Below, one piece after another: positions 45,465 to 53,323 of a stretch of DNA of 64,000 nucleotides. The stretch lies in the NCBI RefSeq assembly GCF_003402415.2, contig NZ_AP036014.1:1984001-2048000 (forward strand). Direction: 5' to 3'. How positions within the stretch are numbered: the first letter of the stretch is position 1; each line of letters begins with the position of its first letter. The stretch is from Cupidesulfovibrio sp000226255 (GTDB lineage Bacteria > Desulfobacterota > Desulfovibrionia > Desulfovibrionales > Desulfovibrionaceae). The notes under the pieces were generated by a model, which saw nothing but the letters and a program-made list of their open reading frames with translations, searched no databases and was not told the origin of the DNA. Made by a program: the position numbers and the translations under genes.

Positions 45465-46401
45465 GGGCGCGCGTGGACATCGTGCACGCCGATCGCATCA
45501 ACGTTGAAAGCAACTTCTGCGATGGCAGGTCCTGCGGATAACCTTGGCGGCTAACACTTCCTTGTCCGCACACAACAACACCCATGGCAGGGACAAGTTC
45601 GCATCGTGAGCAGGTACTGGTCGGGCATTCTGCTGTCACCCCGACACAACCAATTATTTCGATATCAACTCGCGAAATATCGTGCTGCGACATCCCGCGC
45701 GAGCGGCCTAGAATACCAGATATCCGGGGCAAACATCATGGCAGACGCAGATTGGAGCGCATATCCGGGGCGATGCAAACCATGGATTCGGGTGGGTAGC
45801 ATCGAAAAGCCACCGGTTGTTTCACGAAAAATAATGAATTTGTATCAATGCGAAATGAAAGACTTCTCACATTCAAAAAGTTAACATAATTTACATTATG
45901 AGACATTAAAAAGATCAGATAAGGGTCGAGGGCGCACCTCATTCCCCCCAGAAAGCGCCATCATCCCCGTGCCCCCCCCTGATCCCTTACCCCCTGCAGT
46001 GCACCGCCGCATCTCGGGCAGCAGCAAGCTGACCTTCCGTTTCGGACCTTGCGCTCCGCGACCAATCACCATGTCCGATCAATCATCCGACCAGACGTAT
46101 CTCCTGCGTGCGCATTGCCTGCTTTGAACTCGACATTGACGCGGCCGGTTGGCGACACGTTTCCTGCGGCGCAGCTTTTACAGAGTCCGGCTCCAACTCC
46201 TTCTGCCCCCGTCAACCCCGTGTTCCAAGTTTCACTCGTGGATGCTTTCCGTGCGTCTGTGCGTTTTCGCACGAAAATGTTTCAAATCCCACTTGTCAGG
46301 CTCCCGATTTGCGCCCCGTTTTTTCAAAATACGGGGCGACATCCACCCGCACCCAGTACGCGCCGCAGAAACGAATTTTGGGCATTTTCCGGTCTGGGAC
46401 G
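45465..46401. other. Long non-coding gap of about 940 bases
   Basis: No gene of good codon character on either strand. Part of it (about 45790-45930) is distinctly AT-rich, with TTAACATAATTTACATTATG. It sits between a plus-strand and a minus-strand terminator, so it is not just an mRNA leader. It may hold a lost gene or an unrecognised small RNA. Confidence 0.5.
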
Positions 46402-46441
46402 CAAAAACGGGCACCATCCGCAGGGATGATGCCCGTTTTAC
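46402..46441. terminator. Hairpin ending the transaldolase gene
   Basis: AAAACGGGCACCATCC and GGATGATGCCCGTTTT form a 16-bp stem with one mismatch and a T run on both strands. It likely ends the minus-strand transaldolase gene, 60 bases away. Confidence 0.7.
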
Positions 46442-46502
46442 AACCAATATTGGCACGGTGAGGCCGAGTTTTTCGGCCAACGGCCCTGCCGACGGCAGAG
46501 CG

Positions 46503-47147
46503 CTACCCGTTCAGCTCTGCCCAGTCCTTATTGAAGGTTTCGAGACCGGCCGAGGTCAGCGGGTGGTCGAACATCTGGCGCAGCACGGCGAACGGCACGG
46601 TGGCGACGTGGGCTCCCATAAGGGCTGCCTCGGCCACGTGGCGCGGATGGCGCACGCTGGCCACGATGACCCGCGCGTCCATCGCATAATTGCGCAGGAT
46701 GGCCATGATGTCGGCCACCAGCTGCATGCCGTCCTGCGACAGCCCGTCCAGACGGCCGACAAAGGGCGAGACGAACGAGGCCCCGGCCTTGGCGGCCAGC
46801 AGGGCCTGCATGGGCGAGAAGACCAGGGTCACGTTGGTGTCCACGCCCTTGGACTTCAGCACCCGCACGGCCTTCAGCCCCTCGGGGGTCATGGGAATCT
46901 TGACCACCACGTTGGGGCCGTTGCGCATGAGGTCGAGCCCCATGCCGATGAATTCGTCGGCGGTCTCGCCCACGGCCTCCAGGCTCACCGGGCCTTCCAC
47001 CTCGCGGCAGATGTCGCGCATCACCGCGCGCCAGTCCCCGCCTTCGCGGGCCATCAGCGTGGGATTTGTGGTCACGCCGTCCAGCAGCCCCCAGGCCCTG
47101 GCGGCGCGGATTTCGGCGATGTTGGCCGTATCCAGGAAAAACTGCAT
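46503..47147 (-). CDS. Fructose-6-phosphate aldolase/transaldolase (TalC/FSA type)
   Basis: Small class I aldolase of 214 residues. MQFFLDTANIAEI at the N-terminus, the Schiff-base Lys83 in VVVKIPMTPEG, and FVSPFVGRLDG are typical. It acts in the non-oxidative pentose phosphate path or cleaves fructose 6-phosphate; the subfamily cannot be told from motifs. AGGAGG is 11 bases before the ATG. It is followed by the terminator hairpin, and the next gene upstream (YHS-like) is 216 bases away. Confidence 0.9.
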   Translation of the reverse strand: MQFFLDTANIAEIRAARAWGLLDGVTTNPTLMAREGGDWRAVMRDICREVEGPVSLEAVGETADEFIGMGLDLMRNGPNVVVKIPMTPEGLKAVRVLKSKGVDTNVTLVFSPMQALLAAKAGASFVSPFVGRLDGLSQDGMQLVADIMAILRNYAMDARVIVASVRHPRHVAEAALMGAHVATVPFAVLRQMFDHPLTSAGLETFNKDWAELNG

Positions 47148-47363
47148 GGGGCCGATGCCTCCTGCGTCAGGCCGCCGACGCCCGGGGCGCAGTTCCGAAC
47201 ATGAGCCGGACATGCCCCGCCGGGATGCGGCGGCGTCACGAAAAGATATGCGGAAGAAAACGACATCCGGGGATATAGCCGCCGTCGGCGGCCATGGCCG
47301 CGCAGGCGGCCGTGAGGCGGCTGATGCGCAAGGGGCCACCGACCGTCCGGAAAAACGCTGCGG

Positions 47364-47660
47364 CTAATCGGCGTCCTTTTCTTCGTGCCCGGGAATTTCC
47401 CGACCGCCGCCCTGCAACTGCTTCAGGAAGGTGTCGCGGCATTCGTAGCTGCAAAAACGGTAGGTCTTCTCGCCGTCGCGCACGGTGACGCCGCCGTTGG
47501 CGTCGATGTATGCGCCGCACACGGGGTCGCGCACCATTTCGCCGGTTGCCACCATTTCTTCCTTCTGCTTCTTGTCGTCCTTGCTCTTCTTGCGCGACTC
47601 GTTGGTCACGAGACGATAGAGAAAATAGCCTGCCGCGATCAGCACGAGCCACTTGAGCAT
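47364..47660 (-). CDS. Membrane-anchored YHS/TRASH-like metal-binding protein
   Basis: A 98-residue protein. Residues 1-18 form a membrane anchor (MLKWLVLIAAGYFLYRLV), followed by a Lys-rich stretch (SRKKSKDDKKQKEE) and a Cys motif, RDPVCGAYID, then YRFCSYECRDTFL. The four Cys suggest a bound transition metal, as in YHS or TRASH domains, and it resembles the PP0621-type proteins of unknown role. AGGGAG precedes the ATG. It may act in copper or iron handling at the inner membrane, which is inference. Confidence 0.75.
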   Translation of the reverse strand: MLKWLVLIAAGYFLYRLVTNESRKKSKDDKKQKEEMVATGEMVRDPVCGAYIDANGGVTVRDGEKTYRFCSYECRDTFLKQLQGGGREIPGHEEKDAD

Positions 47661-47804
47661 GCCAGACTCCCTTTGGGACCTTGCGGCCCTTGAGGTGTTG
47701 ATGGGGTGAGACGGAACCGGTCGGAACGAGTCCGTCCATACCTGGCCATACGCGGGCCAGCCTGGAAAATTCCGACTCGGACGCGGGTTCTCGCCTGCCC
47801 CGCG

Positions 47805-48377
47805 CTACTGGCCGATGCACCCTTCGTGCAGGGTGAACGTCAGCGATTTCAGGGCGTGTATCAGACTTTGCCCGTCGGGGAAAGCGAGTTCGGGGGCGAT
47901 TTCGTGCAGGGGCACCAGCACGAAGGCCCGTTCGCGCATGCGCGGATGCGGCAACGTCAGGCGCGGGGTGTCGCGCACCGCATCGCCGAACAGCAGCAGG
48001 TCGATGTCGATGGTGCGCGGGGCATAGCGCAGGGACGCATCCGGCGCGCCTTCCACCCCACCTGGGCCATCCTCGGGAGAATACGCCCGGCGACGCCCCA
48101 TGGCCCGCTCCACGGCCAGCAGATCGTCCAGCAGCCCTTCCGGCGTCACGCCCGGCCCGCATTCCAGCCGCGCCACCTGGTTGGCGAACCACGGCTGGTC
48201 ACGGTAGCCCTGCGGCTCGGTGCGGTACACGGACGACACCGCGCCAACGACAATGCCGGGCAGGGCGGCAAGCGCCGCCACTGCCCGGACGAGATTGTCG
48301 GCGGGGTCGCCCCCCGGCACGCCCTTTCGGACGTTGGGGGGGGGCAGGTTGGACCCCAGGCAGACGTAGGCGATTAC
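47805..48377 (-). CDS. folK: HPPK (folate biosynthesis), non-standard start
   Basis: 6-hydroxymethyl-7,8-dihydropterin pyrophosphokinase, about 190 residues. The N-terminus IAYVCLGSNLPPPNV holds the conserved LGSNL, and RTIDIDLLLFGD and PHPRMRERAFVLVPL are the usual central and C-terminal motifs. The first standard start (GTG at 48320) would remove LGSNL, so it is unlikely. In the expected place the codons are GTA ATC GCC TAC: a GTG there would read GTGA over the dapL stop, but the fourth base pattern gives GTAA. The start is therefore GTA or ATC, or a sequence change has occurred. Coordinates use GTA. Confidence 0.75.
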   Translation of the reverse strand, partial: VIAYVCLGSNLPPPNVRKGVPGGDPADNLVRAVAALAALPGIVVGAVSSVYRTEPQGYRDQPWFANQVARLECGPGVTPEGLLDDLLAVERAMGRRRAYSPEDGPGGVEGAPDASLRYAPRTIDIDLLLFGDAVRDTPRLTLPHPRMRERAFVLVPLHEIAPELAFPDGQSLIHALKSLTFTLHEGCIGQ

Positions 48378-49543
48378 AGGTTCGCGATGCGTGACACGGC
48401 CTCCTCAAGGCGGTCGGTGCCCACGGTGAGCGAAATGCGGAAGTAGCCTTCGCCCGGCGTGCCGAAGCCGTTGCCGGGGGTCAGCACCACGCCGGTCTTT
48501 TCCAGCACGGCGGTGACGAATTCTGCGGACGAACCGTAGCCGGCGGGCACCTTGGCCCAGATGTAGAACGCGGCGGTGGGCACGCGGCAGGCGATGCCCA
48601 CCTTGTTCAGGGCGGCCACCACCACGTCGCGGCGCTTGCGGTAGATGGCGCGCAGTTCGCGGCAGAAGTCGTCGCCGTCGCGCAGGGCCACGATGGAGGC
48701 TTCCTGCACGGCCTGGAAGATGCCGGAGTCCACGTTTTCCTTCACCTTGCCAAGGCCCGCCACCAGAGAGGCGTTGCCCACGGCCATGCCCACACGCCAG
48801 CCGGTCATGTTGTAGGTCTTGGACAGCGAGTGGAACTCGATGGTCACGTCCTTGGCCCCTTCCACTTCGAGAATGCTCATGGGCTTGTCATTCTCGTCGT
48901 AGTAGACCTCGGTGTAGGCCGTGTCGTGCGCGATGATCACGTTGTGCTTCTTGCAGATGCCGATGAGCTTTTCGTAGAACGCGCGCGGGGCCGTGGCCGC
49001 CGTGGGGTTGTTGGGATAGTTGACGAAGATCATCTTCGCCCGGTCCCAGGTGGCGGCGGGGATGGCGTCGAGGTCGGGCAGGTAGTCGTTTTCCTCCACC
49101 AGGGGGATGAACTGCACCTCGCCGCCCACGAAGCCGGTGGCGATGTGGTACACCGGGTAGTTGGGGGTGCACACCAGCACGAGGTCGCCGGGGTTCACGA
49201 AGGCCAGCGGAAAATGGGCGATGCCTTCCTTGGACCCGATGAGCCCGATGACCTCGGTCTTGGGGTCAAGGCTGACGCCAAATCGGCGGCCGTACCAGTT
49301 GGCCACTTCCTGCCGGAATTCCAGCATGCCCACGTACGAGGGGTACTGGTGGTTGGCGGGGCGCTCCACGGCCTTCTTCATGGCGTCGATGATGAAGTCG
49401 GGCGTCGGCATGTCGGGGTCGCCGATGCCGAGGCTGATGATGTCCACGCCACGGGCGGCAACTTCGGCCTTGACCTTGTCGATGCCCGCGAACAGGTACG
49501 GGGGCAGGGTCGCCAGCCGGTCCGCGAGTTTGAAATCAGCCAT
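48374..49543 (-). CDS. dapL: LL-diaminopimelate aminotransferase
   Basis: PLP enzyme that makes LL-diaminopimelate directly from tetrahydrodipicolinate, bypassing the acylated steps, 389 residues. The PLP lysine is Lys242 in SLSKTYNMTGWR; IISLGIGDPDMPTPDFII near the start and YPNNPTAATAP are family features. AAGGAGAGGA precedes the ATG. Together with lysA at 62.6 kb it covers the late lysine/cell-wall pathway. Its stop lies on the folK start. Members of the same fold include alanine and aspartate aminotransferases, but the sequence pattern is that of the DapL group. Confidence 0.85.
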   Translation of the reverse strand: MADFKLADRLATLPPYLFAGIDKVKAEVAARGVDIISLGIGDPDMPTPDFIIDAMKKAVERPANHQYPSYVGMLEFRQEVANWYGRRFGVSLDPKTEVIGLIGSKEGIAHFPLAFVNPGDLVLVCTPNYPVYHIATGFVGGEVQFIPLVEENDYLPDLDAIPAATWDRAKMIFVNYPNNPTAATAPRAFYEKLIGICKKHNVIIAHDTAYTEVYYDENDKPMSILEVEGAKDVTIEFHSLSKTYNMTGWRVGMAVGNASLVAGLGKVKENVDSGIFQAVQEASIVALRDGDDFCRELRAIYRKRRDVVVAALNKVGIACRVPTAAFYIWAKVPAGYGSSAEFVTAVLEKTGVVLTPGNGFGTPGEGYFRISLTVGTDRLEEAVSRIANL

Positions 49544-49706
49544 TCCGAATCCTCTCCTTGCGGGTTTCGATCCCCTCGGGCGCGGCCTTTCGCCATGCGG
49601 CGCGGCGCGCCCATGCGCCGGTAAAAAAAGAGGGCTCTGCCAGAAGCCCGTTCCTTGTAAAGCCAGTCCGGGTACCGCGTACCCGGTTTCGTCCGGTTGC
49701 GCGAAA

Positions 49707-49734
49707 TCTACAGGCCCCCCGCCCGGCCTGTCAA
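49707..49734 (-). promoter_or_regulatory. dapL promoter
   Basis: Minus-strand TTGACA, 16 bases, TGTAGA, about 170 bases before dapL. The -35 hexamer is a perfect consensus. No lysine riboswitch is recognised in the leader. Confidence 0.5.
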
Positions 49735-50175
49735 TTGATAATGGCTCCTGACGAACCGGCTCTCCGGGCGGCTGTCCAAGCGGATCAAGCGCGGGACACC
49801 ATCCGCCGCCCCCCCCTCGCCCCTGCCGGCCTCTCCTCCGATGCAGCGCCACGCTCGGGGTATGCATCCTGCAGTAGCCACGCACATGCACCACCACCCT
49901 GCCCACTCCCATGCGGTGCGATGGGCGGTGGTGGCCCCCTCCCCTCCACTCGCCCGAGCCCCGGAAATCCCGTTGCGGCGCGGTTCCGGACGTATCCTGG
50001 CAAGGGACGGGGAAAGGGGGAGCGTTGCCTGGTGCGGATATGCAGGGACATCCTACCCTACCCTACTTCTTGAGTTTTAGTTGTCAAAAATGTCATCGGG
50101 CATAACGAAAACGACAAAACGAACGACACGCTCCATCAGACGCCACACACGGCTTCACGACAACGCGGGGGACGC
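49735..50175. other. Divergent intergenic region before the chemotaxis receptor
   Basis: About 440 bases. The end near 50060-50130 is less GC-rich (CTTGAGTTTTAGTTGTC and AACGAAAACGACAAAACGAACG), a likely promoter zone for the receptor. No gene is recognised. Confidence 0.4.
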
Positions 50176-51918
50176 ATGACATCGGCGACACGGGCTTTGG
50201 CTGGATTGGGCCTGCTGGCGGCACTTTTCGCCTGCGCGGGCATGGCGCTCGCGCTGGGAGCGGCGGACTGGGCGCTATACGGAATCGTGGTTGCCGGGGC
50301 CTTGGCGTCCCTGGCCTGCCTGTACGACGCATGGCGCGTGCACGCGGCGCTGCGCGAGGCCGCGCGGCTGGCCGCCGCAGTGCGTGGTGACGATACAGGT
50401 TCCGGAGAGACCGGGCGTGCCGCTTCAGGCGGGCTGTCTTTCGGGGACAGGAAGATCGGGGTTGCCGCCGTGGCCCAGGCCGTAGATTCTGGTGATGATG
50501 CGCCAATCTTGCTGGCCTGTCATGTGCCGCGCCTTGTGGCGCTTCTGGAGGCCGCGCGACAGCGCGGCGTGGCGGAAACCGCCCGGGCCGACGCATGCTC
50601 GCACTCGGCCGACGCCGCCGGGCGCAAGGCCGCGCAGGTGCGTGACCGGGCAGAGGCATCCAACCGGCAGGCCATGCGCAATTCCGCCCGGACCCTGGAC
50701 CGGGCCGTCACCTCGTTGCAGGAGGCGGGCGCACGCCTGGCGGCCGAGGCGGGCGGGGCATCCACAGGGGCGGACAACCAGCGGCGGCTGGCTGGCGACA
50801 CCGCCGTGGCCATGGAGCAGATGACCTCCACGGTCACCGCCGTGGCCCGCAACGCGGGCGACGCCGCCGTCCAGGCCGACACCGCGCGCCAGAAGGCCCT
50901 GGCCGGGCGCGACGTGGTGGGCAAGGCCGTGGCGTCCATCGCCGCCGTGCACGGGCACACCACCGGCCTGCGCGGCGTCATGGGCGACCTGGGCACCCGG
51001 GCCGAATCCATCGGGCAGGTCATGGGTGTCATCACCGACATCGCCGACCAGACCAACCTGCTGGCGCTGAACGCCGCCATCGAGGCGGCCCGCGCCGGGG
51101 ACGCCGGGCGCGGCTTTGCCGTGGTGGCCGACGAGGTGCGCAAGCTGGCGGAAAAGACCATGCAGGCCACCCGCGAAGTGGGCGAGGTCATCACCGCCAT
51201 CCAGAGCGGCACCCGCAAGACCCTGGCCGACATGGACGAGGCCGCCCGCGTGGTGGACGAGGCCACCCGCCTGGCCGAGGATTCCGGCACGGCGCTGGAC
51301 GAAATCGTGCACATCGTGGAGGCGACCTCCGACGGGGTGCGCAACATCGCCACCGCAGCGGAGCAGCAGGCCGCCACCTGCGAGGAAATCAACCGCATCA
51401 CCACCCAGGTGGACGCCATCTCGCGCGAAACGGCCGACGGCATGCACCGCGCCAACGACGACATCGCCACGCTTTCCGCGCAGATGGCCCGGTTGGCCAC
51501 CCTGAACCGGGTGTTCCACGTCATCGGCGAGGGCACGGTGCAAACCCTCATGCGCGGGCTGGCCGACGCGCCGGATATCCGCTCCATGCAGCGCGAGCGC
51601 ATCGAGCGGCGGCTGCGCGAGGTCATCGCCGCCGCCCCGTACCTTGAACTGCTGTACATGACCGACGGCAAGGGGCGACAGATCATCGCCAACATCGCCC
51701 CGGCCGCACTGGCCACCCCGGCCGACGCGCAGGCCTGCGGCAAGGACTGGTCGTCGCGCCCGTGGTTCACCGGGGCCATGGCCATCGGCGACCTGTACAT
51801 CTCGGAAAGCTACGTCTCGCAGGCCTCGGGCGCCCCGTGCATCACCGTGTCGCTGCCCATGGAGGACGACGCGGGAAACCCGGTGGCCCTGCTGGCCGCC
51901 GACGTGAAGCTGGGGTAG
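50176..51918 (+). CDS. Methyl-accepting chemotaxis protein with C-terminal Cache-like domain
   Basis: Chemoreceptor of 580 residues. Two close hydrophobic segments at the N-terminus (about 8-30 and 33-55) give almost no periplasmic loop. A helical linker leads to the signalling domain, whose tip is VITDIADQTNLLALNAAIEA and ARAGDAGRGFAVVADEVRKL. After it, residues about 455-580 form a PDC/Cache-like unit (YLELLYMTDGKGRQIIANIA, SSRPWFTGAMAIGDLYISES, PCITVSLPMEDDAGNPVALL), which must be cytoplasmic. It probably senses an internal ligand or redox state. Confidence 0.85.
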   Translation: MTSATRALAGLGLLAALFACAGMALALGAADWALYGIVVAGALASLACLYDAWRVHAALREAARLAAAVRGDDTGSGETGRAASGGLSFGDRKIGVAAVAQAVDSGDDAPILLACHVPRLVALLEAARQRGVAETARADACSHSADAAGRKAAQVRDRAEASNRQAMRNSARTLDRAVTSLQEAGARLAAEAGGASTGADNQRRLAGDTAVAMEQMTSTVTAVARNAGDAAVQADTARQKALAGRDVVGKAVASIAAVHGHTTGLRGVMGDLGTRAESIGQVMGVITDIADQTNLLALNAAIEAARAGDAGRGFAVVADEVRKLAEKTMQATREVGEVITAIQSGTRKTLADMDEAARVVDEATRLAEDSGTALDEIVHIVEATSDGVRNIATAAEQQAATCEEINRITTQVDAISRETADGMHRANDDIATLSAQMARLATLNRVFHVIGEGTVQTLMRGLADAPDIRSMQRERIERRLREVIAAAPYLELLYMTDGKGRQIIANIAPAALATPADAQACGKDWSSRPWFTGAMAIGDLYISESYVSQASGAPCITVSLPMEDDAGNPVALLAADVKLG

Positions 51919-52026
51919 CCCCGACACGACAGCCCTGAGCCACGGGACCGGGGAAAAACGCACGCCCCCCTGCATGGGGCATCCCTGCGGCTCTCGTCAC
52001 GCATCTCTTCCTTATATGTCACCCAT

Positions 52027-52057
52027 ACGGGGCGTGCCACGCGGCGCGCCCCGTTTC
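52027..52057 (+). terminator. Terminator after the chemotaxis receptor
   Basis: Stem ACGGGGCGTGC / GCGCGCCCCGT (one G-T pair), followed by TTT. Confidence 0.5.
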
Positions 52058-52214
52058 GCATGCAGCACCGCCACCCTGCCGTGTCACGCGTTCTCCCCCC
52101 GCTCTTGCCGCATGATGGGTGCCCGTGTACCATGCCGCATCGGATACCGTCCGCCCCGCGTGCCGCGCACGGCCGCCGGGGCCGGACACAACCGCGCCGC
52201 GCACCCAGAGCTCC

Positions 52215-53285
52215 ATGCCCCCACGCCGTTCCCCCGTCACCGCCGAAACCGCGCCCGCCCGGCGCGGCGCAGGACCGTCCGTGACCGCCCAACCTGACAA
52301 ACCGGCCAAGCCGGGCAAACCGACTAGGCCGAGCAAATCCGCCAAACCGGCCGGTCGCGCCCCGGCCGCGCGGCCCGTGGCGGAGCGCACGCCCCGCGCC
52401 ACCCATCCGCTCATGGACGGGTACCTCGAATATCTGCTCATCGAGCGCGGCCTTGCGGAAAACACCCTGGCCGCCTACGCGGCGGACCTTGCCGACTTCG
52501 CCGGATTTCTCGCGCAAGGCGGCATGGCGCTGGAGGCCGCCACGGAACAGACCCTGTTCCTGTACATCGTGGACCTGCGGCGGCGCGGCCTGACCAGCCG
52601 CACCCTGTCCCGCCACCTTTCGGCCCTGCGCGGGCTGTTCGCCCACGGCGTGGCCGAGGGGCAACTGACGGCGGATCCGCTACGCTACCTGGAAAATCCC
52701 AAGCTGCCGCGCACCCTGCCCGACGTGCTCATCCGCGAGGAAATGGCCGCCGTGCTGGCCCGGCCGGACCTTTCCGATCGCCTGGGCTTTCGCGACCGCA
52801 CCATGCTGGAATTGCTGTACGCTTCGGGCCTGCGCGTCTCCGAACTGTGCGGGCTGCGCCCTTTGGATTTCGATCCCATGACCGGCCTCGTGCGCGTGTT
52901 CGGCAAGGGGTCCAAGGAACGCATCGTGCCGGTGCATGACACGGCCGCGAAATTTCTGGCGGCCTACATCCGCGACTGGCGGCCCGCCTTCCGCCCGGTG
53001 GAGGACGCCCTGTTCCTGAACCGCTCGGGCAAGGGGCTGACCCGCCAGGCGGTGTGGAAGGTGGTCAAGCGACACGTGGCCGAGGCGGGCATCCGCAAAG
53101 ACATCTCGCCGCACACCTTCCGCCATTCCTTCGCCACCCATCTGCTGGACGGCGGGGCCGACCTGCGCACCGTGCAGATGCTGCTGGGACACGCCGACAT
53201 CGCGGCCACGGAAATCTACACCCACGTGCAGGCCGACCGGCTGCGCCAGGTGCACCGCGCCCATCACCCCCGCTCGCGCTCCTGA
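52215..53285 (+). CDS. Tyrosine recombinase XerC/XerD type
   Basis: Site-specific recombinase that resolves chromosome dimers at dif together with FtsK (encoded at 36 kb). The N-terminal SAM-like domain starts at about MDGYLEYLLIERGLAENTL; the catalytic residues are Arg in ASGLRVSELCGL, His/Arg in HTFRHSFATHLL, His in LGHADIAATEIYTHV and Tyr in the same segment. The 50-70 residues before the core are Pro/Lys/Ala-rich, so the start is uncertain: ATG 52215 (used) or GTG 52281 with an AGGA site. XerC versus XerD is not resolved; the IYTHV end is often XerD. Confidence 0.85.
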   Translation: MPPRRSPVTAETAPARRGAGPSVTAQPDKPAKPGKPTRPSKSAKPAGRAPAARPVAERTPRATHPLMDGYLEYLLIERGLAENTLAAYAADLADFAGFLAQGGMALEAATEQTLFLYIVDLRRRGLTSRTLSRHLSALRGLFAHGVAEGQLTADPLRYLENPKLPRTLPDVLIREEMAAVLARPDLSDRLGFRDRTMLELLYASGLRVSELCGLRPLDFDPMTGLVRVFGKGSKERIVPVHDTAAKFLAAYIRDWRPAFRPVEDALFLNRSGKGLTRQAVWKVVKRHVAEAGIRKDISPHTFRHSFATHLLDGGADLRTVQMLLGHADIAATEIYTHVQADRLRQVHRAHHPRSRS

Positions 53286-53323
53286 CACCGCGCCGCGCGC
53301 CACCGCCATACGGACACCCACGC

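Noticed and set aside
45760..45840. Segment GATGCAAACC...AAAAGCCACCGG looks a little like a c-di-GMP-I (GEMM) riboswitch.
   Set aside because: The GGUAGGUAGC-like 3' half and the pairing that closes the structure are missing, and no co-directed gene follows within several hundred bases.
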